From an uncultured Paracoccaceae bacterium (GTDB lineage Bacteria > Pseudomonadota > Alphaproteobacteria > Rhodobacterales > Rhodobacteraceae), in the NCBI GenBank assembly GCA_947496605.1, contig CANMDF010000004.1, positions 186,001-250,000 of the forward strand: 64,000 bases of DNA. The letters run 5' to 3'. The notes under the pieces are model-generated. The model was not told the DNA's origin and ran no database searches. It saw nothing but the letters and a program-made list of their open reading frames with translations. Of this stretch, positions 18,181-27,889 are shown piece by piece (within the stretch, counting starts at the first letter, position 1; each line of letters starts with the position of its first letter). A program made the position numbers and the translations under genes.

Positions 18181-19362
18181 ATGAGAAAGCAGCTTGAAAT
18201 AGCAATTGTAGGCGCGGGCATTGGTGGGCTGACGGCTGCGATCCTATTCGCTGATCGCGGCCACAAGACCGTAATCTTTGATCAGTTTGACAGGCCTCAA
18301 CCTGTCGGATCCGGCCTTGTTATCCAGCCTATTGGACAGGCCGTCCTTGATGCAGTTGGTGCAGGTGATGCAGCCCGCAACCGGGGCAACCAAATTCAAC
18401 GGATGCTGGGACATGAGGCTGATCACGGCCGCAAAGTCCTGAACGTACGGTATGATAAGACGCACGGCGGGAATTTTGGCCTCGGCATTCATCGTGCCAG
18501 TTTGTTTCAGGCACTTTTTGATCAAGTCAAAACACGTGACATCGCACTTCATACCAAGAGCACGGTCACACATGCGAGGTCCGGGAAAATCACGCTGGAC
18601 AGTGGCGAAACCCAAGGACCCTTTGATCTGATCGTTGATAGTGCAGGTGCGCATTCGCCACTTTCCCCCTTAACAGACCGCCCCCTGCCTTACGGCGCGA
18701 TCTGGGGAACGGTCGACTGGCCGGAAACCAATCTGCCGATGTCCCAATTAAGCCAATGCTATCGCCGTGCCGACCGAATGATCGGGGTCTTGCCGATCGG
18801 TACCTTGCCAGGGGACGCGACGCCAAAGGCTGCGATCTTCTGGTCGATGCCGCGCGAAAAGCACGCCCAATGGCGGGAAGACGGACTTGAGGCTTGGAAG
18901 GCCGAAGCCATCACTCTTTGGCCGGCGTTTGCGCCATTTGCAGCCCAGGTGACAACACCAGATCAAATGACAATGGCGCGCTATGCGCATGGCACGATGC
19001 GCAGGCCGTGGTCGTCAGGACTTGTCCATATTGGCGATGCCGCTCACCGTGCCAGCCCGCAGCTGGGTCAGGGCGCTAATATGGCATTGCTTGATGCACT
19101 GGCCTTGGCCCGAGCGCTTGATGTCGCAAAGGGTGACGCCGCCCTTGCGCTTTATGCCAAGGCCCGGCGTTGGCATGTGATGACCTATCAAGCGATGAGT
19201 GCCGCATTCACCCCACAATACCAATCGGACAGCCAGTGGTTGCCAGTGTTACGTGACCGGATGCTCTATCCTTTGTCACAAGTACCACCCGGACCAAGCA
19301 TACTGACATCCATTGTCTGCGGAACAATGCTGCCGCCACTGCGCGGATTGGGCAAAGTCTAG
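18181..19362 (+). CDS. FAD-dependent monooxygenase (PHBH-like)
   Basis: 393-aa class A flavoprotein monooxygenase (FAD_binding_3 type, relatives include salicylate hydroxylase and UbiH). GAGIGGLTAAILFADRG is the N-terminal GxGxxG FAD motif, and GDAAHRASPQLGQGAN (about residue 285) the second FAD/ribityl motif. The ATG at 18181 is preceded by AGAGGG; longer frames to 18058 cross the repeat. It stands alone and its stop overlaps that of the extensin-like gene in CTAG. The substrate is unknown; the dedicated ubiquinone-synthesis homologue would normally carry stronger UbiH motifs. Confidence 0.85.
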   Translation: MRKQLEIAIVGAGIGGLTAAILFADRGHKTVIFDQFDRPQPVGSGLVIQPIGQAVLDAVGAGDAARNRGNQIQRMLGHEADHGRKVLNVRYDKTHGGNFGLGIHRASLFQALFDQVKTRDIALHTKSTVTHARSGKITLDSGETQGPFDLIVDSAGAHSPLSPLTDRPLPYGAIWGTVDWPETNLPMSQLSQCYRRADRMIGVLPIGTLPGDATPKAAIFWSMPREKHAQWREDGLEAWKAEAITLWPAFAPFAAQVTTPDQMTMARYAHGTMRRPWSSGLVHIGDAAHRASPQLGQGANMALLDALALARALDVAKGDAALALYAKARRWHVMTYQAMSAAFTPQYQSDSQWLPVLRDRMLYPLSQVPPGPSILTSIVCGTMLPPLRGLGKV

Positions 19363-20252
19363 CGGCAGAATGATCCGCTGCGGTATCGTGCCGTATCAAA
19401 GTGAAAATGGTCGCGGTGAAACCGGTTTGCCTCAGGTCCCAGAACAGTTCCGAACGGCCCACACGCCGCCCGCCACATCTGGCGCAATTGCGCACCATCG
19501 TCAGCCGAGTTCCAATCCGTCAAGAGTGTCATTTCAGTGCCATCACGCAAGCGGATGCCAGCGATGTCGATCGCGCGCCCAAAGGAATGCTCTGACAAAC
19601 GTGCACCGGGTTGGTTATTGCGGGTCCGGCAGGCATAATGAGACACCACGCGCAAAGATGATGCGCCACCACCCTCACTGCCGACCGCCGGTTGCACGCC
19701 ACGTTCTACCCATGTCTTCAGCGCACGCGCTGTCCGGCAGTCAATCGTTGCTTGCGGGCTGAGCGTCACGCCGGCCACAGACCGCAACTTCACGGCGCCT
19801 TCAATACCACATGCCCCTGCGCCATTTACACGACCAATAGTCGTTCCTTGAATTGATGGATCACCGCAGACCTGACCGCGCAAACGCGCGATGCGTCTCG
19901 CCTCCGCGGCAACTTCGATCGACGCAGGTCTAGGCACGGGGCGCAGCGAACGCGCAATAGCACTGGGACTAAGCGAAATGAGATTACGCTCGGTCTGCAA
20001 TTGCGGGCGGGTTTGTGCGCCAAAGCCCAGATCAGAGCGTTCGAATGGACGCAAGATCGGCCGTACGTCTGTCTCTGCAAGCGCCGCGGTTGTTGAGCCT
20101 GGCGCGATTGGTCGCACTGTCGATCCATCAGGTGCAAGCACGGGCGCCACGATTTGGCGCGGCTCATCTGGCCGTGCCACAGGTCGTATCATATCTTGCG
20201 CCCAGAGCGGCCCCGCCAAAACGCAAGCGACAAGACACGCCGCCCAGCGCAT
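19359..20252 (-). CDS. Extensin-like C-terminal domain protein, secreted
   Basis: 297 aa with a type I signal peptide ([20 protein letters not shown]), a Pro/Arg-rich linker to about residue 95 and an Extensin-like_C domain. Conserved cysteines and metal-type histidines are visible: CGDPSIQG, GACGIEG, SEHSFGRAIDI, and HRDHFHFD at the end. The SEHxxGxAxD plus HxDHxHxD pattern resembles D-Ala-D-Ala metallopeptidases (MEROPS M15), so a periplasmic peptidoglycan role is plausible. A GTG 3 nt upstream (20255) is an alternative start; either is coupled to the tyrC TGA by overlap. Confidence 0.82.
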   Translation of the reverse strand: MRWAACLVACVLAGPLWAQDMIRPVARPDEPRQIVAPVLAPDGSTVRPIAPGSTTAALAETDVRPILRPFERSDLGFGAQTRPQLQTERNLISLSPSAIARSLRPVPRPASIEVAAEARRIARLRGQVCGDPSIQGTTIGRVNGAGACGIEGAVKLRSVAGVTLSPQATIDCRTARALKTWVERGVQPAVGSEGGGASSLRVVSHYACRTRNNQPGARLSEHSFGRAIDIAGIRLRDGTEMTLLTDWNSADDGAQLRQMWRAACGPFGTVLGPEANRFHRDHFHFDTARYRSGSFCR

Positions 20253-21178
20253 CACTCTTTTGGCGCCTTTACGCGACCAAAATCAGGCGCATCTGTATCT
20301 TGCCCTGCTTCAATAATCCCGCGACGGATAGACCGTGTGCGTGTAAAATAGTCATGCAAGTGATCACCGTCGCCTTGGCGGATTGCCCGTTGCAGCGCAA
20401 ACAGCTCTTCCGTGAAACGACCCAGAATCTCAAGCGTGGCGTCTTTGTTGTTGAGAAAAACATCGCGCCACATCACCGGATCAGAGGCCGCGATACGGGT
20501 AAAATCGCGAAAGCCAGTTGCAGAGTATTTGATCACTTCGCTATCCGTGACGCGCCGCAGGTCATCAGCCACGCCCACCATCGTATAGGCAATCAAATGC
20601 GGTGCGTGGCTTGTGACAGCGAGCACAAGATCGTGGTGGTCGGCATCCATGGTTTCAGTCAAAGCGCCCATGCCGGCCCACAAATCGATCAGTCGTGCGA
20701 CAGCAGCAGGATCGCTCCCTTCAACCGGGACAATGGCAGTGTATCGGTTGTCAAAAAGCTCGGCAAAGCCAGACCTCGGCCCTGAATGTTCGGTCCCGGC
20801 CAATGGATGCGCGGGGATGAAATGCACACCGTCAGGAATGTGCGGGCCCACTACGTCAATGACCGTGCGCTTGACGGAGCCGACGTCGCTGACAGTTGCC
20901 CCGGGTTTTAGAAAAGGGCTTATCTCTTGCGCTACACTTTCCATGGCACCCACTGGCACGCATAAAACGATGAGGTCAGCATCTTTCACAGTTTCGGAGA
21001 CGCTGTCATACACCTGATCGCACAGCGCAATCTCGCGTGCGATGTCACGGGTTTCAGCCGAGCGGGCATAGCCCACGATTTCTCCGGCCAACCCGGCCCG
21101 TCGCATCGCATGGCACATGGATGAGGCGATCAGGCCAAGTCCAATCAGGGCCACGCGGTCATAGATTTGCGCCATCAT
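20252..21178 (-). CDS. tyrC: Prephenate/arogenate dehydrogenase
   Basis: 308-aa NAD(P)-dependent dehydrogenase of tyrosine synthesis, converting prephenate or arogenate. Rossmann motif [12 protein letters not shown] at the N-terminus, VSDVGSVK (about residue 95) and the substrate-binding [14 protein letters not shown] (about residues 113-126). It overlaps hisC upstream by ATGA and the extensin-like gene downstream by TGATG, forming hisC-tyrC-extensin. Cyclohexadienyl specificity is inferred from HisC linkage in other alphaproteobacteria. Confidence 0.93.
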   Translation of the reverse strand: MMAQIYDRVALIGLGLIASSMCHAMRRAGLAGEIVGYARSAETRDIAREIALCDQVYDSVSETVKDADLIVLCVPVGAMESVAQEISPFLKPGATVSDVGSVKRTVIDVVGPHIPDGVHFIPAHPLAGTEHSGPRSGFAELFDNRYTAIVPVEGSDPAAVARLIDLWAGMGALTETMDADHHDLVLAVTSHAPHLIAYTMVGVADDLRRVTDSEVIKYSATGFRDFTRIAASDPVMWRDVFLNNKDATLEILGRFTEELFALQRAIRQGDGDHLHDYFTRTRSIRRGIIEAGQDTDAPDFGRVKAPKE

Positions 21179-22260
21179 GCCGCCCCTTTAAACTGCGCGA
21201 CTGCATGCGCCACCCGGCGGCATGCGCTTTCGTCGCCAACGGTAATCCGCAAGCAATGCGGCAAGCCGTACCCAGCGACCCGACGGACGATGATGCCTTC
21301 ACCACGCAGGTGGTCGTCGCAGGCATTCGCTTCGGCCTCATCTGTGAAACGCGCGAGGATGAAATTGGCAGTCGAGGTATCCGACGGCACCCCCTGTTCG
21401 GCCAGCGCATTGGCTAACCAGTCGCGCCATTTTGCGTTCTCAACCCGGCATTTTTCTGTGTGGTCTGTATCCCGTACCGCTGCCTCGGCCGCGGCCAAAG
21501 CGGCAGCTGACAGGTTGAACGGCCCTCTGATCCGGTTCAGCACATCAATCACCGCTTGCGGGCCGTAGCCCCAGCCAACGCGCATGCCACCAAGTCCATA
21601 AATCTTGGAAAATGTCCGCGACATAAAGACGTTGTTGCGGGCCTCAACCAATGACTTGCCCGCGTCAAACCCATCAACGAATTCGGCATAAGCGCCATCC
21701 AGCACGAGCATCGCTTGGGCAGGCAGACCTTCGGCAAGGCGTGCCACTTCGGCGCTACCGATCATGGTGCCTGTCGGGTTCGCAGGGTTGGCGATGAAGA
21801 CGAGTTTTGTCTTTTTCGTACACGCGGCAAGGATCGCATCGACATCCACCACGCGCTCATTCTCGGGGACCACGACAGGGCTCGCACCGCAAGCGTACGC
21901 ATAAATCGGATACATCGAAAAACCGTGTTCGGTGAAAACAACTTCGTCGCCGGGTCCTGCGTAGGCCTCTGCCAGTAATTTCAGCACGTCACCTGAACCC
22001 ACGCCGCAGAAGACGCGGGCGACATCAACATCCCACACCTCGGCAATCGCGGCGCGGAGGCTGGCGTGATCCGTTGCAGGATAACGGTGCAAATCATGCG
22101 TGGCTCGCACCACCGCCTCTTTGGCGGCGTCGCTTGGACCAAGCGGGTTTTCGTTCGATGACAGTTTCAGCACATTGCTGACGCCGTCCAAATGGGACGC
22201 GCCACCTTGGTAGAGTGCGATATCCAAAATGCCCGGTTGAGGTTGAATGCCGTCAGCCAT
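21175..22260 (-). CDS. hisC: Histidinol-phosphate aminotransferase
   Basis: 361-aa fold-type I PLP enzyme. The PLP lysine is in [18 protein letters not shown] (about residue 215), with NPANPTG near 155 and the N-terminal [11 protein letters not shown]. It probably serves both histidine synthesis and, given the coupled tyrC, transamination of aromatic precursors. First gene of the hisC-tyrC-extensin unit, whose promoter should lie in 22261-22410, a divergent gap with no gene of its own. Confidence 0.95.
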   Translation of the reverse strand: MADGIQPQPGILDIALYQGGASHLDGVSNVLKLSSNENPLGPSDAAKEAVVRATHDLHRYPATDHASLRAAIAEVWDVDVARVFCGVGSGDVLKLLAEAYAGPGDEVVFTEHGFSMYPIYAYACGASPVVVPENERVVDVDAILAACTKKTKLVFIANPANPTGTMIGSAEVARLAEGLPAQAMLVLDGAYAEFVDGFDAGKSLVEARNNVFMSRTFSKIYGLGGMRVGWGYGPQAVIDVLNRIRGPFNLSAAALAAAEAAVRDTDHTEKCRVENAKWRDWLANALAEQGVPSDTSTANFILARFTDEAEANACDDHLRGEGIIVRRVAGYGLPHCLRITVGDESACRRVAHAVAQFKGAA

Positions 22261-22410
22261 AAAGTCCGTCCCCGCTTCGTTTCGCCCGTTCTATCGCCCT
22301 GTTTGGTGCAAGACCAGTGCCAAGGTGGGTTGAGACGATTTGTCTGAATACAGCGCATTTTTGGCAATCCCACGAAAGCCTGCCAACACGTCGTTCACTA
22401 GGGTCTTGTC

Positions 22411-23040
22411 ATGACCACACAAAACCAACTCATCCAGTCTTACGATGTCGCAGCAAGCCAATGGCGTAACAAGATCGAAGGGCTTGGCTATGCCGCTGCT
22501 TATCGCTGGATGATCGAGGCTTGTGGCATCCAAACGAAGGCAGCTGATGTCATCGATATTGGCTGTGGCACAGGTGACTTTAGCCGCGCATTGATCGAAG
22601 TCGCAGGTCCACCCAAGCGCCTGACGCTGCTAGATCCGGCCGTGCAGATGTTGCGAACGGCGACCCGTTCCCTGATCCATGTGGCACCGGGCCTCAAACC
22701 AATTGTGGGAGGACTGGAGGACCAACCTGGGCATCCACACGATGTTGTCCTTTGTGCCCATGTGATTGAACATTTCGCGGACCCGATGCAGGCGCTTGCG
22801 TTGCTACGGTCCCACCTCGCACCCGGCGGAAAAATGCTATTGATCGTCAGCAAGCCACATTGGTGCAACTGGATCATCTGGGCACGTTGGCGTCATAAGA
22901 TGATCAAGCCTTCGCGCATGCATAATATGCTCATCCAAACGGGGCTTGCCTGCGCATGGGACGCGCCGTTCCCCGCTGGGCCACCAAGCCGATCAAGCCA
23001 CGCCTATCTTGTCTCTCATCAACGAAAGAAGCCCCAATGA
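22411..23040 (+). CDS. Class I SAM-dependent methyltransferase
   Basis: 209 aa. Motif I VIDIGCGTGDF (about residues 46-56), an acidic LLDPAVQML after strand 2, and ADPMQALALLRSHLAPGG as motif III. The methyl acceptor is not evident. It overlaps the ABM-domain gene by ATGA and a third gene, an AraC regulator, follows 9 nt later, so the three may act in one small response pathway. Confidence 0.8.
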   Translation: MTTQNQLIQSYDVAASQWRNKIEGLGYAAAYRWMIEACGIQTKAADVIDIGCGTGDFSRALIEVAGPPKRLTLLDPAVQMLRTATRSLIHVAPGLKPIVGGLEDQPGHPHDVVLCAHVIEHFADPMQALALLRSHLAPGGKMLLIVSKPHWCNWIIWARWRHKMIKPSRMHNMLIQTGLACAWDAPFPAGPPSRSSHAYLVSHQRKKPQ

Positions 23041-23330
23041 TCTATGTCGAAGTCAACTTCAAAGTCGCACCCCAAGACCGCACCGCAGCTGTCGATTGCC
23101 TAACCAAAGACGTGCCCGTGATGCAGGCACTGCCGGGAAACCGCGGCTGCAGGGTATTGATTGATCCGGCGGCGGATGACGCAGTGACTTTGCTACACCA
23201 ATGGGACGATATGGACAGCTTTGATGCCTATCGGTCCGGTCCGCTTTTTGCACAAGTGGGCGGTGTCCTGCGTCCGATGATGACCGGTGCACCCAGCACG
23301 GCGGTTTATGATGCTGTGACCATCGGTTAA
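23037..23330 (+). CDS. ABM-domain (antibiotic biosynthesis monooxygenase-like) protein
   Basis: 97-aa ferredoxin-like alpha/beta barrel protein: MIYVEVNFKVAPQDR at the start, GCRVLIDPAADDAVTLLHQW in the middle and FDAYRSGPLFAQV at the end. Family members include small cofactor-free quinol monooxygenases and heme-degrading enzymes. Its ATG overlaps the methyltransferase TGA (ATGA), which fixes the start; the longer frame from 22956 runs inside that gene. Confidence 0.78.
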   Translation: MIYVEVNFKVAPQDRTAAVDCLTKDVPVMQALPGNRGCRVLIDPAADDAVTLLHQWDDMDSFDAYRSGPLFAQVGGVLRPMMTGAPSTAVYDAVTIG

Positions 23331-23339
23331 GTTGCAGTC

Positions 23340-24089
23340 ATGTCTTCCCTGCCCGCATATTGCGTCTATCGCGACTTTCCGCCTGAGGAAGATAAGACAG
23401 TGCAGTTTGATCGGCACTACTTGCTCTATGCCGCGAAAGGAACAATGCGTCTGCAAGCTGAAGGGCGGTCATGGACCGTGCCGCCTGCCCGCGCCGCATT
23501 CATCGCAGCCGGCGCACCAATTACACTTTCTATTGCGACGACCATCACCTGTTGTTCTGCACTCTTTGCTCCGAGCGTCTATGCAGCGCCCAAGGCCCCG
23601 TTGCGGGTTTTGGATATGTCGCCGTTGGCCCGTGAACTGGTCTTGGCCTGTCGGGACTATGCGCCAGAACTGCAGGCGCTACCGCCAGAGGGCAAGCAGC
23701 TTTTTGATACGCTTTATATGCTGGCAACAAAGGCGGCAGACGCACCCAACGACATGTGGATGCCAGTGGCCCAGTCCGCATCGGTTTCAGCCGCACTGGA
23801 CCTTACGGAAAGACGCTTGGCCGAGCCCTTGGGATTCGCCGCGATTGCAGCCGAGGTTGGCATGACCGAACGCACCCTCGCACGCCGATTTCAAGACGAG
23901 CTTGGGATGCCTTGGCGCGATTGTTTGCGGCGCATGCGTATCATTCGCGCGGTCGAGGCGTTGGCCGATCCACAGCGCCAGATCACCCAGATAGCGATGG
24001 ATGTCGGCTATAGCTCGTCCAGTGCATTCAACAGTGCGTTTCTGGACTTCACTGGCCAGACCCCAACCGCATTCCGCAACCCAGAATGA
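23340..24089 (+). CDS. AraC family transcriptional regulator
   Basis: 249 aa: an N-terminal cupin-like sensory part (CVYRDFPPEEDK, then LLYAAKGTMRLQ) and a C-terminal double HTH (LGFAAIAAEVGMTERTLARRF and ITQIAMDVGYSSSSAFNSAF). The final FTGQTPTAFR is the family ending. It is in the same run as the methyltransferase and ABM genes, 9 nt after the latter, and may regulate them. The 24090-24141 gap holds a bidirectional terminator. Confidence 0.88.
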   Translation: MSSLPAYCVYRDFPPEEDKTVQFDRHYLLYAAKGTMRLQAEGRSWTVPPARAAFIAAGAPITLSIATTITCCSALFAPSVYAAPKAPLRVLDMSPLARELVLACRDYAPELQALPPEGKQLFDTLYMLATKAADAPNDMWMPVAQSASVSAALDLTERRLAEPLGFAAIAAEVGMTERTLARRFQDELGMPWRDCLRRMRIIRAVEALADPQRQITQIAMDVGYSSSSAFNSAFLDFTGQTPTAFRNPE

Positions 24090-24118
24090 AAAAAGCCGCC
24101 CCATTGCAGAGCGGCTTT
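24088..24118 (-). terminator. Terminator between AraC gene and rpsD
   Basis: AAAGCCGC and GCGGCTTT pair across an 11-nt loop. On the minus strand the stem is followed by a run of six Ts, so it is a strong terminator for rpsD; on the plus strand it has a shorter T tail and may also serve the AraC gene. Confidence 0.85.
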
Positions 24119-24141
24119 CCTAATGCGGTAACTGGCGAAGA

Positions 24142-24762
24142 TTAGTTCTTCGCGTAGAATTCCACGACGAGGTTTGGTTCCATGGTTACTGGATAAGGCA
24201 CATCACCCAGACCAGGTGTCCGTGTGAACGTTGCTGTCATCTTATTGTGGTCGACTTCCATGTAGTCAGGCACATCGCGCTCTGGCAGCTGGGATGCGAC
24301 CAAGACCAGCTCAAGCTGCTTGGACTTCTGACGGACTTCGATCACGTCGCCTTCTTTCACGCGGTAAGATGGGATGTTTACCTTCTTGCCGTTCACTGTG
24401 ACGTGGCCGTGGTTTACGAACTGGCGTGCAGCAAAAACGGTTGGAACGAACTTTGCGCGGTACACAACTGCGTCCAAGCGACGCTCAAGCAGACCGATCA
24501 GGTTTTCACCTGTATCGCCTTTTACACGCTCGGCTTCGCCATAGATGCGGCGGAACTGCTTCTCGGTCAGGTCGCCGTAGTAACCCTTTAGCTTTTGCTT
24601 TGCGCGCAGCTGCGTACCGAAATCGGACAGTTTACCTTTACGGCGCTGACCGTGCTGGCCGGGGCCATATTCACGACGGTTTACTGGGGACTTTGGGCGA
24701 CCCCAGATGTTTTCGCCCATCCGGCGGTCAATTTTGTACTTGGCAGCGGTACGTTTAGTCAT
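24142..24762 (-). CDS. rpsD: 30S ribosomal protein S4
   Basis: 206-aa small-subunit protein that nucleates 16S rRNA assembly. N-terminal [21 protein letters not shown] and the S4 RNA-binding domain [34 protein letters not shown] (residues about 95-130, quoted in part) are typical. GGAG lies just upstream of the ATG. Monocistronic here, away from the alpha operon, as is common in alphaproteobacteria. The roughly 190-nt gap upstream to the next start holds its promoter but no visible gene. Confidence 0.98.
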   Translation of the reverse strand: MTKRTAAKYKIDRRMGENIWGRPKSPVNRREYGPGQHGQRRKGKLSDFGTQLRAKQKLKGYYGDLTEKQFRRIYGEAERVKGDTGENLIGLLERRLDAVVYRAKFVPTVFAARQFVNHGHVTVNGKKVNIPSYRVKEGDVIEVRQKSKQLELVLVASQLPERDVPDYMEVDHNKMTATFTRTPGLGDVPYPVTMEPNLVVEFYAKN

Positions 24763-25018
24763 ACGCTGATCTCCTTCTTTTATATTGCGAAGGGCGTTGT
24801 CCTTTTCGCGGATTTTGCCGCGATGACAGGGTTCCGCTTGCGCGGTCCACCAACACCAATGAAAGGCGGCTTATAGACGGGATTCTGGGGGTGTCAACGC
24901 AGAAGGCATTGACGTCGTTATTGGGTCAGTTCATCGACTTATTCATGTACTAGTTGTGCCCCAATATCGACAAACCCATACAATATGCAGTAACGCGGGG
25001 CAGCAGAGAGGATCAAGT

Positions 25019-25453
25019 TTGCCTGTTAGTCTCGTTCTCGCGTTCATCAGTTTGGCTGCATTGTGGCTATTGGTTCATCAAATCGTAAAGCGCCGCTTTA
25101 CCATTTTGAGATCCAATTTGTCTGACACTTATCGGTCCGCATTTGCTGCTCCGACACAGGAAGGTGATGCCCCCCAACTGATGGCACTTTGTGTTGACCT
25201 GATGCGCAAAGAACATTGCGTCGTTCCTTTTGACGATCTGTCCCCGCAAGAGGTAAGGATGGTGTTGCACGCGCATGCAATAGATGCCGCACCTTCATGG
25301 ATGTCGCGCTACGCCGCCATTTGGCTGTCACGGCCGAACAAGACCCTGATTTCGCAGTTGCGCCAGATCAAATCATCGCGCCCCGTACGGCCCAAACAAC
25401 ATTTCGGTGCCGTAAAGCGTCAACAGCAATTGCGTTCCCCTGTCGAAAGCTAG
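25019..25453 (+). CDS. Hypothetical protein with one N-terminal membrane segment
   Basis: About 144 aa. I prefer the TTG at 25019, preceded by GAGAGGA with 6-nt spacing; a GTG at 24956 would add 21 polar residues without a ribosome binding site. The product begins with a membrane segment (SLVLAFISLAALWLLVHQI), followed by a basic stretch (KRRFTILRSN) and a soluble domain with three conserved-looking helices, ending in a basic tail (KSSRPVRPKQ). I do not recognise the family. It lies 12 nt before the YdcZ pair. Confidence 0.6.
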   Translation: MPVSLVLAFISLAALWLLVHQIVKRRFTILRSNLSDTYRSAFAAPTQEGDAPQLMALCVDLMRKEHCVVPFDDLSPQEVRMVLHAHAIDAAPSWMSRYAAIWLSRPNKTLISQLRQIKSSRPVRPKQHFGAVKRQQQLRSPVES

Positions 25454-25465
25454 ACACCTGCGGCT

Positions 25466-25933
25466 ATGTCGCAATCATCCCGCACCATTCAACTAGGCTA
25501 TTTCGCTGCCGCATTTGGCGCAGGCGGGTTGTTATCGCTGATGGTGCTGTTCAATGGCACACTTGCGGCCTATGGCTCGCTCTTCTTTGCATCTTGGGTG
25601 CCACACCTGACAGGTACATTCGCGGCCTTGTTGTTTCTTGTCATCCTCAGACCCAAGCGTGCACAGATCGCCCGCCCACCACTATGGGTCTATTTGGGTG
25701 GCGTGTCAGGGGCGATCACAGTCATGCTGACTTCGGCAACCTTGAACAGCGCTTTGGCGTTGTCGGGCACGATTGCCTTAGGCCTCGCCGGGCAAATGGT
25801 CTTTAGTTTGTTCGCCGATATGCGCGGTCTTTTTGGACTACCACAGCGTACGCCCGTTCCACGTGATTACATCGCTTTGGGTTTGATCGTCGCAGGCAGT
25901 CTGATCCTGATCTTTTTTGGAAGCGGGTCATGA
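25466..25933 (+). CDS. DMT family YdcZ (DUF606) membrane protein, first subunit
   Basis: 155 aa with about five membrane segments and the YdcZ/DUF606 layout: NGTLAAYGSLFFASWVPHLTG early, PLWVYLGGVSGAITVMLTSATLN in the middle and a terminal VAGSLILIFFGSG. YdcZ-type proteins are half-sized drug/metabolite transporters often encoded as unlike pairs. The stop overlaps the start of the second YdcZ gene by ATGA, so the two probably form a heterodimer. Confidence 0.82.
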   Translation: MSQSSRTIQLGYFAAAFGAGGLLSLMVLFNGTLAAYGSLFFASWVPHLTGTFAALLFLVILRPKRAQIARPPLWVYLGGVSGAITVMLTSATLNSALALSGTIALGLAGQMVFSLFADMRGLFGLPQRTPVPRDYIALGLIVAGSLILIFFGSGS

Positions 25934-26358
25934 TCTGGTTTGCCGCCCTCGCCATTTTTGCAGGTGTGCTTGTCTCACTCAGCCGACAGATCAATGGACG
26001 GTTGGCGCTTTCAACCTCTGCGATGGAGTCCTCATTCTGGAACCATATCGTGGGATTGGCTTTTATAACCGTGATTGCCCTGCTTGTAGGCGGGCTGTTC
26101 GCTGGTGAGCCAGCCTCAGCGCCTTGGTGGGCGTATTTGGGTGGCCCTGTTGGTGTCATATTCATCGCAGCGGGCAGCTGGCTGATCGCACGGATTGGGG
26201 CTGCGCAAACCGCACTATTGATCATCGCGGGGCAGATGATCTCGGGTGTGGTCCTTGATATTATCATGGGCGCGCCCGGCGAGTTGTGGGCGCGCGCCAT
26301 TGGTGTTGGTTTAATTCTTGCGGGTATGTGGGTCGCGCAAGGGGGCAAGCGCGGTTAG
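25930..26358 (+). CDS. DMT family YdcZ (DUF606) membrane protein, second subunit
   Basis: 142 aa, five membrane segments, same fold as its neighbour: VSLSRQINGRLALSTSAMESSFWNHIVG, then PWWAYLGGPVGVIFIAAGSWL, ending ILAGMWVAQ. Paired with the preceding gene through an ATGA overlap. The stop TAG overlaps the stop of the convergent SDR gene by 4 nt (TTAG). The substrate of the pair is unknown; the facing catabolic operon has no transporter of its own, but it is on the other strand. Confidence 0.82.
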   Translation: MIWFAALAIFAGVLVSLSRQINGRLALSTSAMESSFWNHIVGLAFITVIALLVGGLFAGEPASAPWWAYLGGPVGVIFIAAGSWLIARIGAAQTALLIIAGQMISGVVLDIIMGAPGELWARAIGVGLILAGMWVAQGGKRG

Positions 26359-27056
26359 ACCGAAGCGGTCAATCCACCATCAACCCGCAGATTCTGCCCA
26401 TTCACATAAGTCGACGCGTCTGAGGCCAAAAAGGCAATGACATTCGACAGTTCCTCAACCTTGGCATAACGGCCCGCTGGGATGCGTGCGACGCGATCTT
26501 CCTTTTCAGGCAGACTGTCGATGAACCCCGGCAGCACGTTATTCATCCGCAAACCCGCACTGGCGAACTTGTTCGTCCATAGCTTGGTGTAGCCGGCCAA
26601 TGACGCGCGGAAAATAGCAGAGGTTGGGAAATCTGGGTCAGGTTCAAATGCTGCAAACGTCGAGATATTAACGATAGAACCAGCACCTTGCTCTATCATG
26701 ATCGGCTGAACCAACCGCACCATGCGCACAACGTTCAGCATGTAATAATCCATGCCCAGATGCCATTCATCATCGCTGATCTCATCTACAGGGCCCTTCG
26801 GGCCGTGACCGGTACAGTTGATCACGGCATCGACACGACCAAAGCGGTCCATGGCGGCGGCCACAAATGCCTCGAGGTCTGCGACCACAAGGTTTGATCC
26901 GGTAAAGCCAAGACCGCCCAGTTCAAGACCCAATGCTTCACCTTTGCCAGATGATGACATCACTGCCACATCCCAGCCTTCAGCGGCCATTTTACGTGCA
27001 GCGTCTGCTCCGATACCAGAGCCACCACCGACGATCAGTGCGACTTGTTTGCTCAT
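26355..27056 (-). CDS. SDR-fold protein lacking the YxxxK catalytic pair
   Basis: 233 aa, short-chain dehydrogenase fold. NAD(P) motif VGGGSGIG, the NAG-equivalent VINCTGHG and a catalytic-strand Ser in IVNISTFAAF are present. In the active-site helix the usual Tyr-x-x-x-Lys should align with SAIFR, placing Ser and Arg at the two positions, so classical hydride transfer is doubtful. The closing NGQNLRVDGGLT is normal for the family. It is the last gene of the hyuA-type operon, coupled by ATGA. It may be a degenerate or alternative-chemistry SDR; function unassigned. Confidence 0.8.
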   Translation of the reverse strand: MSKQVALIVGGGSGIGADAARKMAAEGWDVAVMSSSGKGEALGLELGGLGFTGSNLVVADLEAFVAAAMDRFGRVDAVINCTGHGPKGPVDEISDDEWHLGMDYYMLNVVRMVRLVQPIMIEQGAGSIVNISTFAAFEPDPDFPTSAIFRASLAGYTKLWTNKFASAGLRMNNVLPGFIDSLPEKEDRVARIPAGRYAKVEELSNVIAFLASDASTYVNGQNLRVDGGLTASV

Positions 27057-27889
27057 GTTTCTTTCCTATCATCTACAACGCCCAAAGCAGCCACGCCAGA
27101 ATTGCCCAAAGGCACGGTGGCGAAAGGACCGCCGATACACAGATTGGCAAGGTCTTTGTTGTCCAGTGGCGGTGTGTCGGCGAACACATCTTTCGCGAAC
27201 TGTTCGGCGTTGTCTTTCGGCCGATACCCCAAATGCCCTGCCTTAGAGTTATCGACGACCGCCCGATCATTGTTGGAAATGCCGTAGACAATGCTGAACC
27301 CGACAACAGGGCTATCAACCGACCGTTCCACCAAATGGATCAGGTCATCGTACGACAACCAGGTGCCGATACTGCGGGCATTGGTGGCCTGCGCACACGA
27401 GAATATCCGCATGCACACGCTCTCAATCCCGCGCTTGTCCCAATAAAGGCTCGCAAGATCTTCGCTAAAACACTTGGCCAGACCATAATATGTATCGGGG
27501 CGGTGTGGCGCATCTATCCCAATCGTATCCGTCTTTTTGTGCATGCCGACAGCATGAACAGAGCTGGCATAGACCACACGTTTCACGCCGCAGCGATAGG
27601 CCGCTTCCCACACATTGTAGGCCCCAATAATGTTTGCTTGCAGGATATCATCCCATGCGGCTTCGTCGCCAATGGCACCGAAATGAACAACCATATCAGC
27701 GCCTTTCAGCACCTCAAGCATTGCATCAAGGCTAGACAGGTCTGCTTTCACATATGTTTCGCCGGGATAAAGTGTGCCGATGTCATCAGCCAGATCGGTC
27801 GTGACCAGTTCATCGCACATCTTGGTCAGCGGTTCGCGCAGGTAAGAACCAAGACGGCCTGCGGCCCCTGTCAGAACAAGTTTTTTCAT
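27053..27889 (-). CDS. NAD-dependent epimerase/dehydratase, uronate dehydrogenase-like
   Basis: 278-aa extended SDR. GAAGRLG at the N-terminus binds NAD, ASSVHAVGMHK and YYGLAK supply Ser and the Tyr-x-x-x-Lys pair. The pattern YYGLAKCFSEDL with RIFSC is like uronate dehydrogenase, which oxidises uronates to aldarolactones, but a sugar role in this operon is inference. Coupled both sides by ATGA: to the HpcH aldolase upstream and the degenerate SDR downstream. Confidence 0.82.
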   Translation of the reverse strand: MKKLVLTGAAGRLGSYLREPLTKMCDELVTTDLADDIGTLYPGETYVKADLSSLDAMLEVLKGADMVVHFGAIGDEAAWDDILQANIIGAYNVWEAAYRCGVKRVVYASSVHAVGMHKKTDTIGIDAPHRPDTYYGLAKCFSEDLASLYWDKRGIESVCMRIFSCAQATNARSIGTWLSYDDLIHLVERSVDSPVVGFSIVYGISNNDRAVVDNSKAGHLGYRPKDNAEQFAKDVFADTPPLDNKDLANLCIGGPFATVPLGNSGVAALGVVDDRKET

